Assembly (NCBI GenBank): GCA_964443365.1 | Contig: CAYUCM010000012.1 | Coordinates: 1-17,568 of the forward strand | Length of the DNA stretch: 17,568 nt | Origin: CAIJKW01 sp964443365 | Lineage (GTDB): Bacteria; Patescibacteriota; Minisyncoccia; Phycocordibacterales; CAIZLB01 | Direction: 5' to 3' | Part shown: in pieces, positions 1-6,014 of the stretch | Layout: every line of letters begins with the position of its first letter | How positions within the stretch are numbered: position 1 is the first letter of the stretch | The notes under the pieces: generated by a model | The model's input: only the letters and a program-made list of their open reading frames with translations | What the model was told of the DNA's origin: nothing | Database searches by the model: none | Made by a program: the position numbers and the translations under genes

Positions 1-7
1 CGGCATA

Positions 8-439
8 TCATGCTTCTTGCGCACTTCGTGCACGCTCGACCACCTTAATTGTGTGTTCCATTTGCGTGATCACGAACGCCACAAATTGAGAAACGTTAGG
101 GCTTTCAGCAATACCAAGCCCATGATAATAGACGTTGAAGTCTTTATGAAGGTGTTCGAGAACGGTCCTGAAGTGTTCGCTTTCGATCCTGTCGAAAGGC
201 AGATTCTTGTAATGTGCGCTGACCCACTTCAGTAACTGTTGAGTCAAAGCTTGACGGACGCCCATGGTGAGCTTGGGAATATTAACCCATTCAGGTGTTT
301 TATCCCAAAGATTCCAGTTTACACCCAAATTACCAGAGGTAATTATTCTGCCATAATAGGCGCAAATTATTTGCAATCTGAATATATCCAGCATGCCATT
401 CCAAAGTTCCGAAACGGAGAGTTGTGTCGGTGTGTTCAT
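8..439 (-). CDS. Hypothetical protein, 143 aa
   Basis: I do not recognise this protein. It has no clear membrane span or signal peptide and looks like a soluble, mostly helical protein rich in His, Trp and Tyr (WNLWDKTPEW near residues 42-51, HLHKDFNVYYHGLG near 96-109). No metal-binding or catalytic motif stands out. The ATG at 439 is supported by a promoter just upstream (TTGAAT-N18-TAAATT, the -10 ending 9 nt before the ATG). Base composition is somewhat richer in G+C than the AT-rich housekeeping genes, as for other orphan genes in this window. The stop lies 8 bases from the window edge, so any downstream partner is out of sight. The plus-strand frames over the same bases are weaker and read as shadows. 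It is probably a real lineage-specific gene of unknown role. Confidence 0.6.
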   Translation of the reverse strand: MNTPTQLSVSELWNGMLDIFRLQIICAYYGRIITSGNLGVNWNLWDKTPEWVNIPKLTMGVRQALTQQLLKWVSAHYKNLPFDRIESEHFRTVLEHLHKDFNVYYHGLGIAESPNVSQFVAFVITQMEHTIKVVERARSAQEA

Positions 440-448
440 ATTAATTCT

Positions 449-478
449 AATTTAGCCCAGTTTGATTTTGCGATTCAA
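449..478 (-). promoter_or_regulatory. Candidate promoter of the 8-439 gene
   Basis: On the minus strand TTGAAT (478-473), an 18-base spacer and TAAATT (454-449) form a plausible sigma70-type promoter. The -10 ends 9 bases before the ATG, which predicts a 5' leader of only about 3 bases. Confidence 0.45.
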
Positions 479-868
479 GAGGGAAGTGGCCACCTGGCCC
501 GCCTTCTTGATGTTCGTAAAATCGTTCCTAAGCTAAAATACAATTTGGGGTCCGATAAAAATAATATACCAAAAGCTTTCGTCGGTCAAAGAAAGGTACT
601 ATGGTAGCACCAACAAATTAAATCAAAGCCGTTCTTTGATTCAAAATAAAATAAATTAGGTCGAGAGACCCATACAGACATGCATAAGTATACATGGCCG
701 TATTTAATATATATGTATGTCGCAAAAGATATATTGTGCGACGTGCCTATATGCGATAAAGCCCTTATTCCCTTTAAATAATAACAGCCAACAACAAACA
801 TCTTATTAACATAACTCAATACCCCATTTGTAAATTTAAAAAATAAAATTTTATCTTTTGAAATAAAA

Positions 869-877
869 TGCTAAAAT
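869..877 (+). promoter_or_regulatory. Extended -10 element upstream of the L,D-transpeptidase
   Basis: TGC-TAAAAT is the same nonamer that precedes dnaB at 9134-9142. It lies 28 bases before the ATG at 906. No good -35 is visible, as expected if the TG extension carries recognition. Confidence 0.45.
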
Positions 878-905
878 TAATTACATCAATTAATTAATTA
901 CATAT

Positions 906-1922
906 ATGAATTTTGAATTTAGACCCCTTCCCCCAAATACCCCAGAAATGAATCCTGATGATGGCGGAATATTAGAACACAGAGATACAATAAATGCAAA
1001 TGAGTCAAATGACGAGCCAAGAGCAGATTCAGCAGATGCATTTACAACAACAAACACGGAAGGCCCCGCAGGACAACAGGTAGGAAAAGGTGGAGAGAGA
1101 AGAAAACATAAGATGATGAGTATGAGTAAAAAAATAAAATCAATTCTTTCTGCGGCAAGCGTGATTACCTTTCCGCTAGCTAACACATCATGTGAAGATA
1201 ATAAAATAGAAAAACATACGAGGTATCATACAGATCATCAGACTGAGCATCAAACAGAGCATCAACAAGATGGGCAGTCTCTAAAATCTAAACGAGGAAT
1301 GACCGGAGAAGACACGGAAGGCATGGAAGGAGAAAATGGCGATATCTACTCCGTATACCCCACCAACTCAGATTCAGAAGATAAGGGTAACAAACCACAA
1401 CATGAGATAAAGCCTGAGACTAAGCCCGTTAAACCAAAGAATGAGAATGAGGGTGAATCTAAAAACATTCCTGAGACAACCCTGGAGGCTAAGGAGGCCT
1501 TGGCAAAACTAGGTATTGAACGCAATCAAATTAAAGAAGCCTATTTAGAAAAACTTTTGGAGGGTAAATATGGAGGGTCGGTTATTGTAGATTTATCGGA
1601 ACAAAGACTGACTCTATTCGATAAAAATTATACTAAGATAATCAACGGTGCTCACATTTCTTCTGGCGAAGAAGGTATGGAAACCCCTATTGGAAGTTAT
1701 GAATCTGGTTTTACTAACGCCGACTACAGAAACAATCAAGGTGATGATATGCCTTTGGCTGTAAACGTTGACCCAAAAAGAGGTATTTTTCTTCATCAAG
1801 GGGCACTTCCTGGTGTTCCCGCATCTCATGGGTGTATAAGGGAGGATCGTAAGACAGCTGAAATTGTGTACGAGTACGGAAGTAAGTCCAAAGGAAATTT
1901 GTTGATTATAATTAAACCCTAA
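906..1922 (+). CDS. L,D-transpeptidase (YkuD domain) with a long disordered N-terminal region
   Basis: Cell-wall enzyme of the YkuD/L,D-transpeptidase family, which makes 3-3 peptidoglycan cross-links or attaches proteins to peptidoglycan outside the membrane. The catalytic domain is about residues 223-338. It holds the typical opening VIVDLSEQRLTLF (226-238), TPIGSY (260-265), a His at 297 and the active-site motif SHGCIR (307-312) with Cys310 as nucleophile. Residues 1-75 are hydrophilic and low in complexity. A short hydrophobic stretch (79-92, ILSAASVITFPLAN) follows the basic KKIK, then Cys96, then about 120 charged residues including a His/Gln/Glu repeat at 108-121. The hydrophobic stretch looks like a signal peptide or anchor preceded by a 75-residue tail, so translation may really start at Met70 or Met71 (1113/1116). 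The promoter at 869-877 favours the longer form. Cys96 lacks a proper lipobox. A strong terminator follows. Confidence 0.9.
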   Translation: MNFEFRPLPPNTPEMNPDDGGILEHRDTINANESNDEPRADSADAFTTTNTEGPAGQQVGKGGERRKHKMMSMSKKIKSILSAASVITFPLANTSCEDNKIEKHTRYHTDHQTEHQTEHQQDGQSLKSKRGMTGEDTEGMEGENGDIYSVYPTNSDSEDKGNKPQHEIKPETKPVKPKNENEGESKNIPETTLEAKEALAKLGIERNQIKEAYLEKLLEGKYGGSVIVDLSEQRLTLFDKNYTKIINGAHISSGEEGMETPIGSYESGFTNADYRNNQGDDMPLAVNVDPKRGIFLHQGALPGVPASHGCIREDRKTAEIVYEYGSKSKGNLLIIIKP

Positions 1923-1942
1923 ATCCAAAGTCCAACACATAC

Positions 1943-1974
1943 AAAAACACCACCCTAAAGAAGGTGGTGTTTTT
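1943..1974. terminator. Bidirectional intrinsic terminator
   Basis: AAAAACACCACC (1943-1954) and GGTGGTGTTTTT (1963-1974) form a perfect 12-bp stem with an 8-base loop. The A-run and T-run let it work on both strands, ending the L,D-transpeptidase transcript and the transglycosylase transcript that arrives from the right. Confidence 0.9.
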
Positions 1975-2046
1975 GCTAAATAGTTTTTTAATTTTTTGTG
2001 CTTACCCTCTTAATCAAATTTGCGAGCCACTTACGCTACAACAATA

Positions 2047-2556
2047 TTATTTGATGTTTTCTGCGATTATAACCTTGGCATCAGAAGACTTTTTCTCTAC
2101 TGACATAGCCTTGGCTACCTCAGACTTATTCCAACATGGAGATGAAGATTTCCAAGGACGAGTCCCCTCCTCTTCATAAAGTAACTTTGCATAAGCTAGG
2201 TTACCTTCCACGGTGTGTAAATCTAAACCTAATTTCTTAGCACGTTCTGAGTGGTAGTATTCATTAATTTGACCTAACCCCACATCCTTATTATTTACCT
2301 TTCCTCTAAGAACAAAACCATCGGTTTCAAATTGTCTGAATCTTGACTCACATTTCACGACTTCAGCCATAATTGGCGTATCCTTGAAATATAGTCTAAC
2401 TTCACTTTCTAACCCAATGTTCTTGTTCACCTCAGTCACGCCAGCTACTCTATTTTGAGTTGTTGTTGCGACCATCGCGATGCTTGTTGTTGAAGCCTGA
2501 GAAGCTGCGTAATTATTTAAGTCCGCATCTCCACCAACCATACCTGAAGCAAGCAT
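2047..2556 (-). CDS. Lytic transglycosylase-like (SLT/lysozyme fold) protein, 5' end probably disrupted
   Basis: Probable exported peptidoglycan hydrolase. Residues about 60-142 match the short SLT-type domain I associate with Parcubacteria: CESRFRQF (69-76) with Glu70 as the likely catalytic acid, DVGLGQIN (91-98) in place of the usual GLMQI, then YYHSERAKKLG, GNLAYAKLLY and a closing GTRPW...CW (131-142). Its neighbour across the shared terminator is another cell-wall enzyme. The first ATG (2556) gives MLASGMVGGDADL, the end of a signal peptide rather than its start. Upstream in frame come FILQFTIGLA codons and then a stop, with no ATG, GTG or TTG. An ATG at 2611 one frame away would restore a full signal peptide if one T in the run at 2576-2585 were removed. 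Start codon and 5' end are therefore uncertain, but the enzyme domain is clear. Confidence 0.82.
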   Translation of the reverse strand: MLASGMVGGDADLNNYAASQASTTSIAMVATTTQNRVAGVTEVNKNIGLESEVRLYFKDTPIMAEVVKCESRFRQFETDGFVLRGKVNNKDVGLGQINEYYHSERAKKLGLDLHTVEGNLAYAKLLYEEEGTRPWKSSSPCWNKSEVAKAMSVEKKSSDAKVIIAENIK

Positions 2557-2653
2557 TGCTAAACCTATTGTGAATTGTAAAATAAATGTATCTTAAACTA
2601 GTAATGTGCATGTCTAATTCTGAATTGCGATGCACTTGCACGGGAAATTAAAA

Positions 2654-2672
2654 AGCACATCATTCATGTGCT
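2654..2672 (-). promoter_or_regulatory. Hairpin at the predicted 5' end of the transglycosylase transcript
   Basis: AGCACAT-GAATG-ATGTGCT is a perfect 7-bp stem (2672-2666 with 2660-2654), followed on the minus strand by TTTT, AA, TTT. It begins about 2 bases after the transcription start predicted from the promoter at 2681-2709. It could be a weak terminator, an attenuator or a 5' stabilising hairpin. Confidence 0.5.
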
Positions 2673-2680
2673 ACGTATAT

Positions 2681-2709
2681 ATACTAGCACCACCAGCCTA
2701 AAAAGTCAA
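2681..2709 (-). promoter_or_regulatory. Promoter reading toward the transglycosylase gene
   Basis: TTGACT (2709-2704), a 17-base spacer and TAGTAT (2686-2681) make a good sigma70-type promoter. The predicted start is near 2674, leaving a leader of more than 60 bases before any usable start codon, which is long for this window. Confidence 0.6.
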
Positions 2710-2771
2710 CCTTTTTACAGGTCTTTTTGCACCCTTAAAGTGACATTTTAAGGCTATAAATAAGGTTATAA

Positions 2772-2800
2772 TGTATAAAACAGAGTTGACAGCCTGTCAA
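2772..2800 (-). promoter_or_regulatory. Second candidate promoter with a palindromic -35
   Basis: TTGACA (2800-2795), 17 bases, then TATACA (2777-2772). The -35 is half of a perfect inverted repeat TTGACA-GCC-TGTCAA (2786-2800), which could be an operator. It is weaker than the promoter at 2681-2709 and lies upstream of it. Confidence 0.3.
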
Positions 2801-2836
2801 AGACTGTTGCCCTATTTTAGCCCTAAGTAAAGCCCC

Positions 2837-3169
2837 CTATTGGATTTTGCCACTTTCCCCTATTTTTTGGTTTTCCACAGACTTTTTTGATTGATTATTG
2901 CTTTTTTTGTAAGTTACTTTTTGCGTCTCAATGGCCTTATTTGCCTTCTTGTAGGGGTCTTTTTTGTTATTGAGCACATGTTCCTTTTGCTTAAGTAACC
3001 CGTCTCTAAAGCTCTCCCCTGCCTTGATAAGGGTATTAGTGTCACAGGCTAGAACTATTTGAGCCGGTTCCTTGTATAGTCTTATCAATTTAAGTAAAAT
3101 CACCAAATTTAAAGAGCCTATTAAAATCGCCAAAGAAAACAATATAAAATGTGTTGATATTTTGTTCAT
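2837..3169 (-). CDS. Small membrane-anchored basic protein, 110 aa
   Basis: Unrecognised. One hydrophobic segment (about residues 7-29, HFILFSLAILIGSLNLVILLKLI) would act as an uncleaved N-terminal anchor. It is followed by a Cys at 42 and a strongly basic, Lys/Asn/Gln-rich tail (about 60-110) of low complexity, probably disordered. The tail could contact nucleic acid or the acidic cell surface, but nothing here proves either. The gene ends 280 bases before the transglycosylase start on the same strand, with a predicted promoter and hairpin between, so the two are probably not tightly co-expressed. The opening MNKIS after ATG 3169 reads as a natural anchor start. Low complexity makes the call less certain, but the anchor-plus-tail pattern is typical of real small CPR proteins. 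Confidence 0.6.
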   Translation of the reverse strand: MNKISTHFILFSLAILIGSLNLVILLKLIRLYKEPAQIVLACDTNTLIKAGESFRDGLLKQKEHVLNNKKDPYKKANKAIETQKVTYKKSNNQSKKSVENQKIGESGKIQ

Positions 3170-3281
3170 TATGGGTTATACTGATTGCCACTTCTAGTAT
3201 GGCTTACAGCGGGATAATCATCTCATATCGGCCCCAAAGAAGTCATAAAGTTTTGATCAAGATTTTATAAAGATTCGTAAA

Positions 3282-3287
3282 TATAAT
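3282..3287 (+). promoter_or_regulatory. Candidate -10 of rpmA
   Basis: TATAAT ends 23 bases before the rpmA ATG. No convincing -35 sits at the right distance (AAGATT at 3259-3264 is poor). The predicted leader of about 17 bases is long enough for ribosome binding, unlike many genes in this window. Confidence 0.35.
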
Positions 3288-3310
3288 AGATAAATTAGAA
3301 AGATAATACT

Positions 3311-3583
3311 ATGGCAACCAAAAAAGCGGCAGGTTCCGCAAAAAACCTAACCGATTCAAATCCACAATACTTGGGTATAAAATTATACGCAGGTGAGCGT
3401 GCTCAGACTGGATCTATAATCGTAAGACAAAGAGGAACAAAGATTATGGCTGGAAAAAATGTTGCAGTAGGTAAAGACCATACTCTTTACGCAACAAAGC
3501 CTGGTATCGTAGAGTACTCAACAAAAAGAAAGGTAGATTTTGATAACAAGGTAAGCAAGAAGAAAGTTGCTAATGTTAAATAG
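3311..3583 (+). CDS. rpmA: 50S ribosomal protein L27
   Basis: Bacterial L27 of the large ribosomal subunit, whose N-terminal tail reaches toward the peptidyl-transferase centre. The diagnostic features are present: MATKKAAGSAKN at the start, the central GSIIVRQRGTK (35-45), then AGKNVAVGKDHTLYATKPG. At 90 residues it is close to the normal length of about 85, with a Lys-rich C-terminal extension. No N-terminal extension needing cleavage by a Prp-type protease is seen. In most bacteria rpmA directly follows rplU, but here rplU is about 8.5 kb away on the opposite strand, so their usual co-expression is broken. The gene stands alone, with a terminator 41 bases after its stop. Confidence 0.97.
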   Translation: MATKKAAGSAKNLTDSNPQYLGIKLYAGERAQTGSIIVRQRGTKIMAGKNVAVGKDHTLYATKPGIVEYSTKRKVDFDNKVSKKKVANVK

Positions 3584-3624
3584 ATCTATTTAATCTTCAT
3601 TATTTGAATAGCTATCAAATAAAT

Positions 3625-3654
3625 AAAATGCCCACCGTAATTGGTGGGTGTTTT
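3625..3654 (+). terminator. Intrinsic terminator of rpmA
   Basis: CCCACC (3631-3636), loop GTAATT, GGTGGG (3643-3648), extended outward through two G-U pairs and AAAA/TTTT to a 12-bp stem, then a T-run. It covers the apparent ATG of the next gene (3628). Confidence 0.85.
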
Positions 3655-4077
3655 GTTGGAATTTTACAAATTATAACAACCCAAACACAAACCTTGACTC
3701 AAAAGTTGAGCAAATATAACACGTTCGGTCTTATGATTTGCTATTTTGCAATCATGATCGTAATCGCAACTGTCGGCTTCACGATCAACAAGTCATGTAC
3801 CGCGGTGGAGAATCCATTGCCCATCGGCAAGGACATGATTATGGTGATACTCCTTGCTTTGGTGCTATTTGTGGGTGAAAGTTGCTATATCGGCGCATAC
3901 ACCACGGGCAAGGGTGATGTTATCACCATAAGCTGCATCACGGTAATGTTTCCAGTTATCGCTTCAGCTATCAAGTTTATCAACACCAAAACCCTGCCGA
4001 CATCGTGGCATGTGATCGGATTCTTGCTTGCCGCAGGAGCTGTAATCTGCATCAATAAGGGAAGCAGCCAAACCTGA
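3628..4077 (+). CDS. EamA/DMT-like small membrane protein
   Basis: Probable inner-membrane protein of about 149 residues resembling a single half of an EamA (drug/metabolite transporter) protein. Four hydrophobic segments are visible: near the start (TVIGGCFVGILQII), around MICYFAIMIVIATVGF, around MIMVILLALVLFVGESCYIGAY, and a final pair of short spans ending WHVIGFLLAAGAVICIN. The KLSKYNTFGLM and FPVIASAIKF stretches also fit that family. Half-size EamA proteins normally work as dimers; the substrate cannot be told. The start is doubtful. ATG 3628 lies inside the rpmA terminator hairpin, a TTG lies further up at 3604, and an ATG at 3733 follows a possible promoter (TTGACT 3694-3699, TATAAC 3715-3720, spacer only 15) but would remove the first span. 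The 3' half is richer in G+C than neighbours (27 of 60 bases at 3841-3900), suggesting a separate origin. Confidence 0.6.
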   Translation: MPTVIGGCFVGILQIITTQTQTLTQKLSKYNTFGLMICYFAIMIVIATVGFTINKSCTAVENPLPIGKDMIMVILLALVLFVGESCYIGAYTTGKGDVITISCITVMFPVIASAIKFINTKTLPTSWHVIGFLLAAGAVICINKGSSQT

Positions 4078-4138
4078 ATCCCTGGGGGGGGTGACCGTCA
4101 CACCCTCCCCACAACCACACAATTACCACCTCCAACAG

Positions 4139-4167
4139 AAAACCACCTGTGTGACGGAGGTGGTTTT
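4139..4167. terminator. Bidirectional terminator between the EamA-like gene and rplI
   Basis: AAAACCACCT (4139-4148) pairs perfectly with AGGTGGTTTT (4158-4167), loop GTGTGACGG. T-runs follow on both strands, so it can end the plus-strand transcript and, 49 bases past its stop, rplI on the minus strand. Confidence 0.88.
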
Positions 4168-4215
4168 CTTTATTATTTATTAAGCCTTGTAAGCCTTAAT
4201 TTATTGATTCCCCCA

Positions 4216-4659
4216 CTAGATTGCCGCAAGTTCCACTGTAAAGTGTGCAATCTTATCTTGCACCTTAACATCTATTTTATGATCCCCTATTTCCTTAAGT
4301 GGCTTATCTAGCAAAATATGAGATGCATCCATGTCAACACTTTTTTGTTCCTTAAGTGCAGAAATGATTTCATCCTTATGAATTCCAGCAAAAAAATGAC
4401 CTTTATCATTAGCCTTACCAGTTATAATAACTCTGATATCACTAAGTTCTTTTAGATTTTTAATTAATAGGTCTTCACGAACAACCCTGAGTGCCTCCTC
4501 ACCTGCCTTAAGCGCCTCTACTCTTTGAACAGCCTTTGGAGTAGCCAATTCAGCCAAACCTCTTGGGAATAGTGAATTTATAGCAAAACCATCCGCTACA
4601 TTTATAATGTCATATTTGTTTCCAGTTTTTGGAACATGTTTAAGAAGAATAACTTTCAT
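4216..4659 (-). CDS. rplI: 50S ribosomal protein L9
   Basis: Large-subunit protein L9, at 147 residues the normal full length. The N-terminal domain opens MKVILLKHVPKTGNKYDIINVADGFAINSLFPRGLA, matching the L9 signature (VILLxDVxxLGxKGDxVxVxxGYARNxLxPxxxA) with the basic and glycine positions kept. The connecting helix (about 42-75) and a C-terminal domain including GHFFAGIHKDEIISAL (87-102) follow, so both lobes are present. The start at 4659 is fixed by the motif. The gene lies 18 bases after ctpA on the same strand. It also seems to have its own promoter inside the end of ctpA, with the -10 only 9 bases before the ATG, giving a nearly leaderless mRNA. Loss of L9 has been reported for some CPR groups, so its presence may help placement. 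Confidence 0.97.
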   Translation of the reverse strand: MKVILLKHVPKTGNKYDIINVADGFAINSLFPRGLAELATPKAVQRVEALKAGEEALRVVREDLLIKNLKELSDIRVIITGKANDKGHFFAGIHKDEIISALKEQKSVDMDASHILLDKPLKEIGDHKIDVKVQDKIAHFTVELAAI

Positions 4660-4668
4660 AGTGAAATG

Positions 4669-4697
4669 ACTATAGCATTAATTAGAAAGTATTTCAA
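4669..4697 (-). promoter_or_regulatory. Internal promoter of rplI overlapping the ctpA stop
   Basis: TTGAAA (4697-4692), an exact 17-base spacer ending in TGC, and TATAGT (4674-4669). The ctpA stop lies in the spacer. The -10 ends 9 bases before the rplI ATG, predicting a 2-3 base leader. Confidence 0.65.
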
Positions 4698-5928
4698 CAG
4701 CTTTTAACATTTGACCATCTATTCCCTTTGCAGCATCTTCTGCCTTGATCTTTACTTCAATATCTGGTGTTAATCCACCCTCGGAAATGGATTTACCATT
4801 TGGAGTTAACCATCTTGCGATAGTAATTTTCATGGAAGTATCTGGAGTTAATTTAACGAGTTCCTGCACAGAGCCCTTTCCAAAAGTTCTTGTTCCAACA
4901 AGCTTTGCCTTACCATGCTCTTGCAGTGCACCAGCAAGAATTTCTGATGCAGACGCAGAACCCTGATCCACAAGAATTACAACCCTTAGATTATCGTTAA
5001 AAATATTATATCCCCTACTCTTCTCAGAGGTCTCAGCTTTATTTTTACTATAAGATTCTCTTACCACAACCTTTCCTGGTGGAAGAAACCAAGACGCCAT
5101 ATCAACAGCAGCATCTAAATATCCTCCGGGATTACCTCTTAAATCTATAATCAATTTATTACTTTTTGATGCAACAAAATCCTTAAGTGCATTTCTAAAG
5201 AGTGATGCAGATTGAGCTGAGAAATTATAAAGTCTAATGGTGTATATACCAGTTTTTGAATCGAAATTTGAATCAAGCGTTGGTATATTAATAACATCTC
5301 TTGTAACCTTGATTTCAATTATCTCCGTAGAATCTCCTCTTAAAATACCAAATGTTACAACTGTACCCTTTGGTCCCCTAATTAATTTAACAGCCTGCTC
5401 TACAGACATGCCGTTTGTAGTCATGGTGTCATTTATCTTAATAATTCTATCACCACTTTTCATACCAGCTTTATCTGCGGGAGTATTTTTAAGAGCAGAA
5501 ACTACTGTAATGATGTCATTTTTCATACCCAATTCCATTCCCACACCCTCAAAATTACCATCTATTTCACTTTCAAATAGTTTTGCCTCTTGTGGGGTAA
5601 AGAAGGTTGTGTAAGGATCACCCAAAGCTGCAGTCATGCCCTTAATGGCGCCATACACTCTATCTTGATCTGTTGGAGCCGGTGTGCTTGTTGAATGCTT
5701 AGTTGCAACGTATTTGTCATTTAAAGTACTCCAAGCTTTCCAGAATAATTCAAAATCAACATTTTTTGCCTTACTCTTTTCTGTGTTAACAACCCCCGGT
5801 ATTTTACCAGCCTCAGCTGTTCCCATTTTTCCAGAAACAAAGCCTGTGGTAAATATAGCAATAGCAATAGCAATAACGGCAATACCTGTAAATATTTTTT
5901 TCATTTTTTCTCTTTTTTGATTATTCAT
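4678..5928 (-). CDS. ctpA: S41-family carboxy-terminal processing protease (CtpA/Prc type)
   Basis: Membrane-anchored or exported serine protease that trims protein C-termini outside the cytoplasmic membrane. Order of parts: N-terminal hydrophobic segment (about 12-33), a linker rich in Ser/Thr/Pro, a helical cap with GDPYTTFFTP (103-112), a PDZ domain (about 118-205, including GVGMELG and AGMKSGDRIIKIN) and the S41 catalytic core. DLRGNPGG (262-269) is the conserved core strand. The catalytic dyad is Ser326 in GSASASE (323-329) and Lys351 in TFGKGSVQ, with Gln355 four residues later, the spacing of E. coli Tsp (430/455/459). At 416 residues it is the usual CtpA size. The annotated ATG (5928) would be nearly leaderless; Met9 (5904), preceded by AAAAGAGAAAA, gives a more typical signal-peptide start. 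rplI follows 18 bases later. Confidence 0.95.
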   Translation of the reverse strand: MNNQKREKMKKIFTGIAVIAIAIAIFTTGFVSGKMGTAEAGKIPGVVNTEKSKAKNVDFELFWKAWSTLNDKYVATKHSTSTPAPTDQDRVYGAIKGMTAALGDPYTTFFTPQEAKLFESEIDGNFEGVGMELGMKNDIITVVSALKNTPADKAGMKSGDRIIKINDTMTTNGMSVEQAVKLIRGPKGTVVTFGILRGDSTEIIEIKVTRDVINIPTLDSNFDSKTGIYTIRLYNFSAQSASLFRNALKDFVASKSNKLIIDLRGNPGGYLDAAVDMASWFLPPGKVVVRESYSKNKAETSEKSRGYNIFNDNLRVVILVDQGSASASEILAGALQEHGKAKLVGTRTFGKGSVQELVKLTPDTSMKITIARWLTPNGKSISEGGLTPDIEVKIKAEDAAKGIDGQMLKAVEILSN

Positions 5929-5936
5929 GTCTCTCT

Positions 5937-5965
5937 ATTATCTCAAACTATAGAATTATGGTCAA
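5937..5965 (-). promoter_or_regulatory. Promoter of ctpA
   Basis: TTGACC (5965-5960), 17-base spacer ending in TGA, GATAAT (5942-5937): a near-consensus sigma70 promoter with extended -10. The -10 ends 8 bases before ATG 5928, so the start site is predicted within about 2 bases of it. Confidence 0.75.
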
Positions 5966-5991
5966 TTATTTTTTATAAAAATTTTTACGAA

Positions 5992-6014
5992 AAACAAAAT
6001 CCCGCGCAGGGATT
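5992..6014 (-). terminator. Terminator of the 164-aa GC-rich gene
   Basis: On the minus strand AATCCC-TGCGC-GGGATT is a perfect 6-bp stem followed by TTGTTTTT. It lies 111 bases after the stop at 6125, just outside the ctpA promoter, and separates the two transcripts. Confidence 0.8.

Larger units (their letters stand above)
440..905. other. Divergent intergenic region without a convincing gene
   Basis: This 466-base stretch separates two divergent genes. It holds the minus-strand promoter near 449-478, the plus-strand extended -10 at 869-877, and a small inverted repeat GTCGCA (719-724)/TGCGAC (737-742). Open frames on both strands here have skewed, Cys/Tyr-rich translations and no family resemblance, so I call no gene. 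Confidence 0.5.

Noticed and set aside
239..607. Plus-strand open frame of 122 codons
   Set aside because: Its first half lies antisense to the 8-439 gene and its second half runs into AT-rich intergenic DNA. The translation has no family resemblance, and the minus-strand gene has a promoter in its path.
586..819. Minus-strand frame of 77 codons in the 440-905 gap
   Set aside because: The translation is rich in Cys, Tyr and His with no domain pattern, and no promoter is placed to express it.
1195..1200. Lipoprotein cysteine (Cys96) in the L,D-transpeptidase
   Set aside because: The preceding residues ANTS do not fit the lipobox, in which a small residue directly precedes Cys and a Leu-type residue stands three before it.
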